Shown here: positions 9,408 to 15,751 of the stretch, piece by piece | How the letters are laid out: each line of letters starts with the position of its first letter | How positions within the stretch are numbered: position 1 is the first letter of the stretch | Translations under genes and position numbers: made by a program | The notes under the pieces: model-generated | Seen by the model: only the letters and a program-made list of their open reading frames with translations | Databases searched by the model: none | Told to the model about the DNA's origin: nothing | Source of the DNA: Synechococcus sp. KORDI-49 | GTDB lineage: Bacteria; Cyanobacteriota; Cyanobacteriia; PCC-6307; Cyanobiaceae | Assembly: GCF_000737575.1 (NCBI RefSeq) | Contig: NZ_CP006270.1 | Location: 375,163 to 439,162 of the forward strand | Reading direction: 5' to 3' | DNA: 64,000 nucleotides

Positions 9408-9742
9408 CGCGACTCGCGGTGCTGGCACTCATGACAGGGGCCATCCGGCCAGACCGCACAACGCAGCAATGGACTGTGCGCGTTGAATCGACAGTCAGGA
9501 TCTCCGATGACCCAACCGTGGCGCCAGGCCTTGGCGTCAACTGGTCTGCTCTGAGGCTTCACGACAAGGGCGACGGAACCGATCTCATATCGACCGTTGC
9601 GCAGCTGGTATCGATGCCGACGCTGCATCACCAGGTAAGACCTCCCGTTCAGTTCAACCCAGCGGCCGGGGTGAGGGGGAACATCCAGCTGCAGGCGATC
9701 CAGCAGCACATCACTTCCCGACTGGCGCAGCTCAACCAGCAT
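9404..9742 (-). CDS. DUF6464-like cyanobacterial protein
   Basis: About 112 residues from ATG at 9742 (MLVELRQSGSDVLLDRLQL); an upstream in-frame ATG at 9802 would overlap the TerC-like gene by 71 bases and adds unlikely sequence. The core RWVELNGRSYLVMQRRHRYQL followed by EIGSVALVVKPQ matches what I recall of the DUF6464 family in cyanobacteria. Near the C terminus there are Cys residues (GDPDCRF, LLRCAVWPDGPCHECQHRE) that could bind a metal. It overlaps the upstream TerC-like gene by about 11 bases and the downstream gene by ATGA, so the three reverse genes look like an operon. Function unknown. Confidence 0.8.
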   Translation of the reverse strand: MLVELRQSGSDVLLDRLQLDVPPHPGRWVELNGRSYLVMQRRHRYQLRNGRYEIGSVALVVKPQSRPVDAKAWRHGWVIGDPDCRFNAHSPLLRCAVWPDGPCHECQHRESR

Positions 9743-10457
9743 GACGCGCGTCAACAACGGGATTCCGTAGTGAGAACCCCCAGGTGAACAGGACCATGAC
9801 AACGAGGAACATCAACCAGTCGGGTTGCTGGACCGCCGGAAGTGCCACATGCACAAACAGACGAACCGCCACAAAGGCCACCGCGAGAAAACCGGCGGTT
9901 TCGAGGCGAGGGTAAATCTCCAGCCAGCGGATGAACAGCCCTGAGGTGAATCGCAGGGCAATGATCCCGATCACCGCGCCGGTGCCGATCAGCAGGGTCT
10001 GATCACTGATGGCCACAGCCGCCGCGACACTGTCGATCGAGAAAGCAAGATCGGTGAAGGCCAGCAGAACCACCGTGCGTGCGAGTGAGCCGGACAGACC
10101 GCCCTCCTCGGGCAAATCCTCTGATGCCGGGTTCGATCGGCTGCGCAGATGGTCGATGAACAACCAGAGCAGGTAGGTCGCCGCCAGGATCTGCACCGGT
10201 GGATGGCGCAGCACCCACTGAGCCATCACGATCAACGCGATCCGGAGCACGAACGCCAGTGCGATACCGATGTTCAGAGCAAGTCGCTCCTGATCCTGCT
10301 GACGACAACGACGCGCGATGGCCGCCAGAGCCACGGCATTGTCAGCCGACAACACCAGCTCGAGGGCCACGAGCACCGGCAGCACGGAGAGGACCTCTCT
10401 CCATTGGTCGACGCCCTCGAACGCATCGCTGATCGAGGGAAGTGCTGTGACATCCAT
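9732..10457 (-). CDS. TerC family integral membrane protein
   Basis: A 241-residue polytopic protein with about seven hydrophobic segments. The TerC hallmarks are present: LELVLSADNAVALAAIA near residues 33-49 and LAFTDLAFSIDSVAAAVAI near 133-151, in which Asp residues sit within membrane helices and are thought to bind metal ions. TerC proteins act in metal (Mn2+) export or membrane-protein assembly; in plants a TerC protein is needed for thylakoid formation. The acidic loop NPASEDLPEEGG separates the two halves. First gene of a reverse three-gene run; the upstream gene at 10489 is divergent, leaving a 31-base spacer for both promoters. Confidence 0.9.
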   Translation of the reverse strand: MDVTALPSISDAFEGVDQWREVLSVLPVLVALELVLSADNAVALAAIARRCRQQDQERLALNIGIALAFVLRIALIVMAQWVLRHPPVQILAATYLLWLFIDHLRSRSNPASEDLPEEGGLSGSLARTVVLLAFTDLAFSIDSVAAAVAISDQTLLIGTGAVIGIIALRFTSGLFIRWLEIYPRLETAGFLAVAFVAVRLFVHVALPAVQQPDWLMFLVVMVLFTWGFSLRNPVVDARHAG

Positions 10458-10488
10458 GGCGGCAGCCTAGAAAGTACGCAGTCGTTGC

Positions 10489-11220
10489 ATGACCGTGCAG
10501 TTCCGGGCTGAGCTGTGTCACGTCGATACGCTCCGATGCGTGGTGCGCGTCGAGGCCTGGGAGAACGGTCAGCTGCTGGCCAGCACACTGGGAGAGGCCG
10601 AGAGCTGTGAGGCAGCGGAGGACCGGGCCCGCCAGCGTCTCGCCAGCACGACACCGGCTCCAGCGAGGAAGGCTCCTCAGGGTCCGCAGACCACCCCGAC
10701 ACGATCCACTGATTCCAGACCCGACACCGATCCGGACCTGAGACCACCAGCTGCAGCGGTTCCATCACCAGAGCCGACTCCCGAGCCAACCCCAGAGCCC
10801 CCCTCGGAAGCTCCGACCGACCCTGAGGACTGGAGTGAGGAGCTCACTGCCATCGATCTGGAGTTGCGTCGCATTGGCTGGGATCGTGAGCTGGAGAGCA
10901 CCTATCTGGAGAGAGCGTTCGGACATGCCAGTCGCCATCGGCTGACCCGTTATGCCGATCTGGTGTCGTTTCTGCGGCAGCTGCGCGGTCTCCAACCAGG
11001 AGATCGTCCGGAGTCAGCTCCTGTCCCCATCCGCCGTAATGATCTGATCAACCAGGGAGACCTGATGCTGCAGCAGCTGAGCTGGGGAGCAGATCAGGCA
11101 CGCCGTTTCCTGCAACAGCATCTCGGCGCAACAAGCCGGCAGCAGCTCAGCGACGAACAGTTACTGCAATTCAACATGCTGCTGGAGGAGCAGACGTTGC
11201 AAGCAGGGGGTGCATCCTGA
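10489..11220 (+). CDS. Hypothetical protein with Pro/Glu-rich linker
   Basis: A 243-residue protein in two parts. Residues 1-50 form a small beta-rich domain (VQFRAELCHVDTLRCVVRVEAW) that ends in a helix-like ESCEAAEDRARQRL. Residues about 55-115 are a disordered linker containing PEPTPEPTPEPPSEAP. The C-terminal 125 residues are helical (DLELRRIGWDRELESTYLERAFGHASRHRL, then a Gln-rich end). I do not recognise a named family, though the layout resembles conserved marine picocyanobacterial proteins. No signal peptide or membrane helix. It is divergently transcribed from the TerC-like gene. Confidence 0.82.
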   Translation: MTVQFRAELCHVDTLRCVVRVEAWENGQLLASTLGEAESCEAAEDRARQRLASTTPAPARKAPQGPQTTPTRSTDSRPDTDPDLRPPAAAVPSPEPTPEPTPEPPSEAPTDPEDWSEELTAIDLELRRIGWDRELESTYLERAFGHASRHRLTRYADLVSFLRQLRGLQPGDRPESAPVPIRRNDLINQGDLMLQQLSWGADQARRFLQQHLGATSRQQLSDEQLLQFNMLLEEQTLQAGGAS

Positions 11221-11278
11221 ATCAGCAGCGTTTCATCTCAACCCAGCGGGAATGCAACCAGGAAACTCGGAGCATCGT

Positions 11279-11464
11279 TCAAGGATTGTTGGTCACCTTA
11301 TTGCTAACAGGCGCCACATCAACACCAGTGGCTGCTGATCGAGAATGGGAACTCAGTGCATTGCCCCTGTCGTCGGATCTCAGGGGCGAGAATAAAATCA
11401 GATTTCCGGCAACCAAACCTGCCGTGACAATGATCGCTGCAGCAACCTCAAGAGCTTGAATCAC
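11279..11464 (-). CDS. Possible small single-pass membrane protein
   Basis: A 61-residue candidate (MIQALEVAAAIIVTAGLVAGNLILFSPL...). Residues about 4-26 are a convincing membrane helix; the rest is a polar Ser/Asp/Asn tail. No clear ribosome-binding site precedes it, but several neighbouring genes also lack one. Whether it is expressed cannot be told from the sequence. Confidence 0.45.
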   Translation of the reverse strand: MIQALEVAAAIIVTAGLVAGNLILFSPLRSDDRGNALSSHSRSAATGVDVAPVSNKVTNNP

Positions 11465-11778
11465 GCGAAATCAGTTGATTCGTGTCATTCAGTCAGTCTA
11501 ACCGATATCGAACAGAGTTCCGACTTGAGAAGACGCGACAGGCTCGCAGGACCGAAATCCGCAAGACACAAACTGCAGCCTATGGATCAAGATGTGACGA
11601 ACCACCGGAATTGAACCGGCAACATCCGCAGGAATAGCAGACCATTCGTTGCATCAAAAGAGCGAACTTCATGGCCGTTCCGATATCCGTGGAGTTCCTC
11701 ACGAAATTCTCAGCGAAATCACAAGATCTGTGCAACCAAGCGCATCAAGATCACAGAAGATCATAACAGTCCTGATCT
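11465..11778. other. Intergenic stretch of about 310 bases
   Basis: No convincing coding region. The stretch is more AT-rich than its surroundings. It holds a tRNA-like three-stem fold on the reverse strand at 11597-11649, listed separately, and nothing else that I can support. Confidence 0.6.
11597..11649 (-). other. tRNA-like three-way-junction fold without D-arm
   Basis: Read on the reverse strand, an outer stem ACGAAT/GTTCGT (11644-11649 with 11597-11602) encloses two 5-bp hairpins: TCTGC/GCGGA with a 7-base loop (11625-11641) and GCCGG/CCGGT with loop TTCAATT (11604-11620). The second has the size and loop sequence of a tRNA T-arm, the first has the size of an anticodon arm, and they are separated by 4 bases, as in tRNA. 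There is no D-arm, and the anticodon loop lacks the T33 and purine-37 of real tRNAs. It may be a tRNA relic, an unrelated small RNA or coincidence. Confidence 0.3.
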
Positions 11779-11988
11779 GTGGATAACAATCGACTCATCT
11801 TCCGGCGCAGAACATCACGCCTCGTCCATTTCAACCCACTGGGAATCTGCCTGATCACGATTGCATTTGGCGTGTTCATCAGCGACGGCGTGGATCATGC
11901 TGTTGCCAACATGCACAGCAACACAGAACAGCACAGCGCACTCTGCGCTCAGCCAGAGAACAGGTCCTGCAATGATTTGATCAAGTAA
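11779..11988 (+). CDS. Possible small membrane protein (GTG start)
   Basis: A 69-residue candidate with one probable membrane helix (PLGICLITIAFGVFISDGV, residues about 20-38), a basic N terminus (RLIFRRRTSR) that would favour an inside orientation, and a polar C terminus with two Cys residues. The GTG start has no obvious ribosome-binding site. It is AT-richer than the flanking core genes. No family recognised; expression uncertain. Confidence 0.35.
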   Translation: MDNNRLIFRRRTSRLVHFNPLGICLITIAFGVFISDGVDHAVANMHSNTEQHSALCAQPENRSCNDLIK

Positions 11989-12002
11989 AACCGGGAACAG
12001 GT

Positions 12003-12434
12003 TCAGTCGATCGCCACAAGATTCGGCATTCCTTCAACAGAAGCGAATGTGACCATCACAACAGCTGGTGTCGTCCCCTTGTTGACCACATAATGCGGCT
12101 CATCGGGAGACCCTTCAAGAAAACCCTCCCCGGCCACAATCAGATCAACGACTTCGGCACCATCTACAACCCGAACATTATGCAGGGCGCCTTCCTGTAC
12201 AAAAGCGACAACAGGGGACGGATGGGTATGGAGAGGAATGGTTGAACCGGGAGCGAGAGTGACTTTATAAACCCTCATCTCCGGCTTTCCTTCTGGATAG
12301 ACGACGGATCGACCGCCCAGCGTCTGATTCGATTTGAACAATTCATCGATGACGGGCTTTGGTGCCGCCAGAGCGGCAGCGTTGAAAAAAAGAAGCGTCG
12401 ACGCTGCAGCCAGACCGATTGATTTCGCGCCCAT
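12003..12434 (-). CDS. Exported cupin-domain protein
   Basis: A 143-residue protein with an N-terminal signal peptide (IGLAAASTLLFFNAAALAAP, cleavage near residue 24). The mature part is a single cupin barrel: PGSTIPLHTHPSPVVAFVQEG at about 62-82 is cupin motif 1 with the metal-binding HxH and a Glu, and EGFLEGSPDEPHYVVN at about 103-118 supplies the motif 2 His. A single-domain periplasmic cupin of this type may bind a metal and a small ligand or act as a dioxygenase; the substrate cannot be told from sequence. It stands alone, with over 100 bases free upstream. Confidence 0.88.
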   Translation of the reverse strand: MGAKSIGLAAASTLLFFNAAALAAPKPVIDELFKSNQTLGGRSVVYPEGKPEMRVYKVTLAPGSTIPLHTHPSPVVAFVQEGALHNVRVVDGAEVVDLIVAGEGFLEGSPDEPHYVVNKGTTPAVVMVTFASVEGMPNLVAID

Positions 12435-12546
12435 AGCAATTCCGCAGCCGAAGTAAATGCCGTTGATCGTACTCCAGAAAATTTGAAGATGTTCAGACCT
12501 GCCAATACATCAACGCCCTGCAGCTGAACGGCATGCGTCCTGGCAA

Positions 12547-12795
12547 TTAACCACCCGGGACGATATGCGTCACCAGATCGGCGCAGACCCATCGCAGCGT
12601 TCCGCTATCGACATCAACCACATGAAACAGGCTCGGCACTTCGGGCTCCCGAGCCGTACAGGACACGTGAACGACATCTGCCATCCACCAATCGTCGCCG
12701 TCCGGATCACCACAGATCACCGTCATCCCGGCGGTGACACTGAGAAAGACGGGTGGCAGACCAGCGGGCCTGCAGGCAGCAGGGGCAACCATCAC
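12547..12795 (-). CDS. DUF3104 family small protein
   Basis: An 82-residue protein. The core FLSVTAGMTVICGDPDGDDWWMADVVHV, followed by VPSLFHVVDVDSGTLRWVCADLVTHIVPG, matches the DUF3104 family, which is common in marine Synechococcus and Prochlorococcus. The pattern looks like a small SH3-like beta-barrel. The first 15 residues are poorly conserved in character, so a start at the downstream ATG of GMTV is conceivable but would cut the barrel. Function unknown. It is flanked by non-coding spacers and has no operon partner. Confidence 0.8.
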   Translation of the reverse strand: MMVAPAACRPAGLPPVFLSVTAGMTVICGDPDGDDWWMADVVHVSCTAREPEVPSLFHVVDVDSGTLRWVCADLVTHIVPGG

Positions 12796-12869
12796 TCAAC
12801 CCTTAAGTACACCAGTACTAGCCGCGTAAGGTGGCTATGTCAAGCAACACCCTCCCGTTCAGGCTGAGA

Positions 12870-13187
12870 TCAGACAACGGCCGCGGCAGCTTCCACCGCC
12901 GGCCACATGCTTGCGAATTCGCGATCGGTCACCACGGCATTGACCTCGAACTGAATGCCATAGCCCTCGATCCAGGGACCGAGATGCGCCCAGACCTTTC
13001 CGATGTCAGTGGCCTGCACAATGGCAACACCGCTTCCACTGATCGGCTCACAGACGCGGTACTGCAGAGCGAAACCATCGAACTGATCACCAGGACATCC
13101 CCCATTGATGTAATCAGCGAACCCAGGGCATGACTGCCAGGACCCCTCAACTGTCGGGAAGCTCCAGACAATCAGGTAATGCTGCAT
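12870..13187 (-). CDS. DUF3303 family protein
   Basis: A 105-residue protein beginning MQHYLIVWSFPTVEGSWQSC and containing FADYINGGCPGDQFDGFAL and VWAHLGPWIEGYGIQFEVNAVVTDREF. This is the pattern of DUF3303, a ferredoxin-like alpha/beta family widespread in cyanobacteria and some marine bacteria. No signal peptide; probably cytosolic. No biochemical role is established that I know of. It has its own upstream spacer of more than 100 bases and no overlapping neighbours. Confidence 0.85.
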   Translation of the reverse strand: MQHYLIVWSFPTVEGSWQSCPGFADYINGGCPGDQFDGFALQYRVCEPISGSGVAIVQATDIGKVWAHLGPWIEGYGIQFEVNAVVTDREFASMWPAVEAAAAVV

Positions 13188-13319
13188 GATTTTTTTGATT
13201 CTTTCTGCTGGTTAGCAAGAGCTCGAACCAGCGGAAGCTTCTTGAAGCAATCAACACCGAAGCGACAGAACAAATCGGCAGCATGATCGAAGGGATCAGA
13301 CAGCCATCGCTCTCATGCG

Positions 13320-13643
13320 TTAGTCGAAGACTGGCCCCTCACTCGGATCAAGCGTGTTGGTGATGGTCTTGCTGCACAGGAAACTGTCGGACAGCGGCTG
13401 TCGGCAGTCTTCGTTGCCCGGCTCACGAACGTTCACCATCAGCACATAAAGCGATCCCCGGAAACGGCGATCAACCGAGAAATCAACCGCACTGTTGGTC
13501 GTCGGGGTTGTCACACTGGTCGTGTGACTGGGGCTGACGAAGGTCCGTCGCGTGATCGCCGTCTGTGTCTGGGATCTGGCAGCGGGACCCGCCGCCAGGA
13601 TCAACAAGGCAGAAACAGCGAGAGAAGCTGGGAAAATGGCCAT
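13320..13643 (-). CDS. Small exported protein, function unknown
   Basis: A 107-residue protein with a clear signal peptide (FPASLAVSALLILAAGPAARSQ, cleavage near residue 24). The mature part is polar, rich in Thr and Ser (VTTPTTNS), and carries two Cys residues (EDCRQPL and FLCSKT) that could form a disulfide in the periplasm. RFRGSLYVLMVNVRE suggests beta strands. No named family recognised. It stands alone in the small-protein region. Confidence 0.75.
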   Translation of the reverse strand: MAIFPASLAVSALLILAAGPAARSQTQTAITRRTFVSPSHTTSVTTPTTNSAVDFSVDRRFRGSLYVLMVNVREPGNEDCRQPLSDSFLCSKTITNTLDPSEGPVFD

Positions 13644-13732
13644 ATTTCAAGTTATCCCAACTCGGTTGCAAAAATCCAGTGATGGTCGTTACCAGCCCTG
13701 AAGGAACATCACGGGATGGCTGCCTGAAGCTC

Positions 13733-13924
13733 TCAGCTGGTACGCCGATGGCTGCCGAGCTCCGACAAAGCCAGATCAGACTGGGCAAGAACGCGCATCA
13801 ACAGATCCTCCAACCTGCCGAGCCGGCTCCAGCTCGGGGTGCCGAGGGCGGAATCGGGGAGGTCCGCCTTCATCTCAGAAAGGATGGCCATCGTTTCAGC
13901 GGCCGCTCTTGAGAGATCCTGCAT
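13733..13924 (-). CDS. Small helical hypothetical protein
   Basis: About 63 residues from ATG at 13924 (MQDLSRAAAETMAILSEMK), or 72 from an in-frame start at 13951. The composition is Ala/Leu/Glu-rich and predicts helices (RLEDLLMRVLAQSDLALSEL). No membrane segment or motif. It is compact and has normal base composition for the region, but evidence is limited to its plausible amino-acid pattern. Confidence 0.45.
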   Translation of the reverse strand: MQDLSRAAAETMAILSEMKADLPDSALGTPSWSRLGRLEDLLMRVLAQSDLALSELGSHRRTS

Positions 13925-14013
13925 GATCAAAACCCCATATGCCGCAGTCAAGCCAATGCGCTAAGGCTGTCAATCAGCAGAATCGCTCTCGGCAGGGAAG
14001 CCAGCCAGCAGGT

Positions 14014-14253
14014 TCAGCGATGGCACGCCGCTCGGAACCGTTGAGATCCGGATGTGAAACCATGCTTCGTCTTCCGCCCTGTCACACGCTTGCGCCACAT
14101 CCGGAATGATGATGGTTTTAGTTCCGTTCTCATCAACGCAATCACCTCAGGCTCAGTCACTCCGTACTGAGCGTGTATCGCGTCAAAAGTTGTGCGGTCC
14201 TCCCAGGCCATTTCGATGATCCTGTCAATCTCATCAGGCTGAAAACCGCGCAT
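14014..14253 (-). CDS. TIGR03643 family protein
   Basis: About 79 residues from ATG at 14253 (MRGFQPDEIDRIIEMAWEDR); an in-frame ATG at 14319 would add 22 residues. The segment EIDRIIEMAWEDRTTFDAIHAQYGVTE and the ending VIALMRTELKPSSFRMWRKRVTGRKTKH match the short conserved TIGR03643 family, which has a helix-turn-helix look (DAIHAQYGVTEPEVIALMR) and a strongly basic tail. It is therefore possibly a nucleic-acid-binding protein, but the function is not established. It is the best-conserved gene in this stretch. Confidence 0.85.
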   Translation of the reverse strand: MRGFQPDEIDRIIEMAWEDRTTFDAIHAQYGVTEPEVIALMRTELKPSSFRMWRKRVTGRKTKHGFTSGSQRFRAACHR

Positions 14254-14351
14254 CGAACCTGCAACTGTTGTGGAGATGGTATCCAGATCCTGCGAGAACC
14301 CGAGGATCCGGACCATCACAACAACACCGAAATAAGACTTGAGGCCGATGT

Positions 14352-14453
14352 TCAGAGAAAATCAAACTCCTCTTCGACTTCATCATCCTCGAGGGATTGC
14401 AGCCAAAGCGCCGAGATGGGAAAAACGAGACAGCCAGCCAGAATGAATTCCAT
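14352..14453 (-). CDS. Candidate 33-residue membrane microprotein
   Basis: ATG at 14453 opens a 33-codon frame: a hydrophobic segment MEFILAGCLVFPISALWLQ followed by a strongly acidic tail (SLEDDEVEEEFDFL). A membrane helix with an acidic tail is a typical microprotein layout. A 61-codon frame overlaps it on the same strand but lacks any such pattern. There is no clear ribosome-binding site. Confidence 0.45.
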   Translation of the reverse strand: MEFILAGCLVFPISALWLQSLEDDEVEEEFDFL

Positions 14454-14654
14454 AGATGCCGGAGCAGTTGACATCACCATGCAGGCACAGACTGCGCGCT
14501 TCTGTATCTGTCATTTCCAGAACGTCAGAGAAGCGTCGCAATGGATGCTTTCCAAATGAGTTAGGCATTTGAACTCAAGCGAGAGATTTCGCCTCAACGA
14601 CTACATCTCCAATCCACCGGATGCCGGAAGTTGTTTGCATTACACCCTTTTCCG

Positions 14655-14732
14655 ATGGAAGTTCTCGCCGTTGTCGTCATCGTTGCCATCTCCGGTGGAT
14701 TCGCTGCTGCACTGACGCCGGGTAAATCCTGA
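14655..14732 (+). CDS. Candidate 25-residue hydrophobic microprotein
   Basis: ATG at 14655 encodes MEVLAVVVIVAISGGFAAAL, then TPGKS. Nearly the whole chain is a single membrane helix with a short polar end, the shape of small photosynthetic or respiratory membrane subunits. A second hydrophobic frame begins 2 bases after its stop. No homologue is recognised. Confidence 0.5.
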   Translation: MEVLAVVVIVAISGGFAAALTPGKS

Positions 14733-14734
14733 TC

Positions 14735-14809
14735 ATGTACACGTTGACTGTGATCATCATCACAATCGGATTCCTTGGCCTGTTCAGACCGATCATTTCG
14801 ATCCTCTGA
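14735..14809 (+). CDS. Candidate 24-residue hydrophobic microprotein
   Basis: ATG at 14735 encodes MYTLTVIIITIGFLGLFRPI, then ISIL. It is a single membrane-spanning helix interrupted by Arg-Pro. It lies 2 bases after the preceding microprotein, in a different frame, suggesting co-translation of a tiny bicistronic unit. Confidence 0.5.
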   Translation: MYTLTVIIITIGFLGLFRPIISIL

Positions 14810-14902
14810 TCAGGTTCTGGCATCAGGACTCCTGATGGAAAAACGTTGAGTGGCTGAGATCGATCGGAGGCTTCAGACTTCCGGTTCAGTCAGGCAACAG
14901 CC

Positions 14903-15235
14903 ATGAACCCCGGTTCAGACGACACGACGCAGGCTCTTCGTCTGCTGCTGACCACGATTGCGGGTCCGAACTATGCCGGTGCCCTCGAAGATGGAAATCT
15001 CTCTCAGCAGATCGATCGCTGCATTGGATGGGTCAGAGCAGAAGTTTCAGAAGCTGTTTCGCTGATCGAATCCTGTGTGCCCCATGGAAAACCGATGCTT
15101 GCTCAGGCCCAGAAGCGACTTGAGAACCTGGAAGCCATCAGAACATTGGAACAGGTGACAACCCGCCATTTCAGGGCCACGGAATCCGGTTCAACAACCT
15201 CAGCTGCAGACCCATCCGGGAACAATGGCCAATAA
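14903..15235 (+). CDS. Hypothetical protein
   Basis: A 110-residue soluble protein, helical in character: TQALRLLLTTIAGPNYAGALEDG, then QIDRCIGWVRAEVSEAVSLIESCV and AQKRLENLEAIRTLEQVTTRHF, with a polar Ser/Thr/Asn-rich end. No signal peptide, membrane helix or recognised motif. It is AT-richer than the flanking core genes, like the rest of the 11.2-15.4 kb region. About 200 bases without recognisable genes follow it. Confidence 0.65.
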   Translation: MNPGSDDTTQALRLLLTTIAGPNYAGALEDGNLSQQIDRCIGWVRAEVSEAVSLIESCVPHGKPMLAQAQKRLENLEAIRTLEQVTTRHFRATESGSTTSAADPSGNNGQ

Positions 15236-15446
15236 AAATCCGGCTTCAGCAGAATGCCAAGGCCGGATGATCTTCCCTGAAAGCTGAAAAGCACCTCTGC
15301 CTTTCACATTCAGTGTCGTCAAATCTGTCTCCGGCGACATGAGAACTCGATGAAGACTGTCCACAACGAGAGTGAGTGTCTGAACCCCAGGGCTAACTGA
15401 ATCCCCAAACGCAACAGCATCAGGCTGCTGCTGAGGACCTTGGCCT

Positions 15447-15686
15447 TCACGCCGAGCGGTCCTTGTGTTCCGGTTGAACCGGAGCGGAAGGATTGAACAA
15501 CATCGGCACTGACGACAACACCAGAACGCTGCCGACTGACAACAGGATCAGCAGGGGAAGCGGCCGCACAAGCGGTTGGCGCTCAAGCGGAGTGCGGCAA
15601 CGGGAGCAGATCGGTGTGGCTCCCTTCGGCGGATGAAGCACGAGGGCCGCACCGCAGCAGCAGGAAGGACAGCGGTAGCGCGGCAT
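15447..15686 (-). CDS. Zinc-ribbon small membrane protein
   Basis: About 79 residues from ATG at 15686 (MPRYRCPSCCCGAALVLHPP). Two Cys pairs, YRCPSC and ICSRC, are spaced like a rubredoxin-type zinc ribbon (about residues 6-32). A membrane helix follows (PLLILLSVGSVLVLSSVPMLF). An upstream in-frame start at 15749 would add 21 basic residues but leave only 2 bases before the divergent mfd start. The layout is that of a membrane-anchored zinc ribbon; partner unknown. Confidence 0.75.
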   Translation of the reverse strand: MPRYRCPSCCCGAALVLHPPKGATPICSRCRTPLERQPLVRPLPLLILLSVGSVLVLSSVPMLFNPSAPVQPEHKDRSA

Positions 15687-15751
15687 CGACCGTTGGTCGC
15701 GGCTTGGCGCACCATATTGCGAAGATCGTCTGTTGCTGCACTCAGCCACCC

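Noticed and set aside
14383..14568. 61-codon reverse frame over the 33-residue microprotein
   Set aside because: No coherent pattern (Cys/His/Ser scattered), whereas the overlapping shorter frame has a clear helix and acidic tail.
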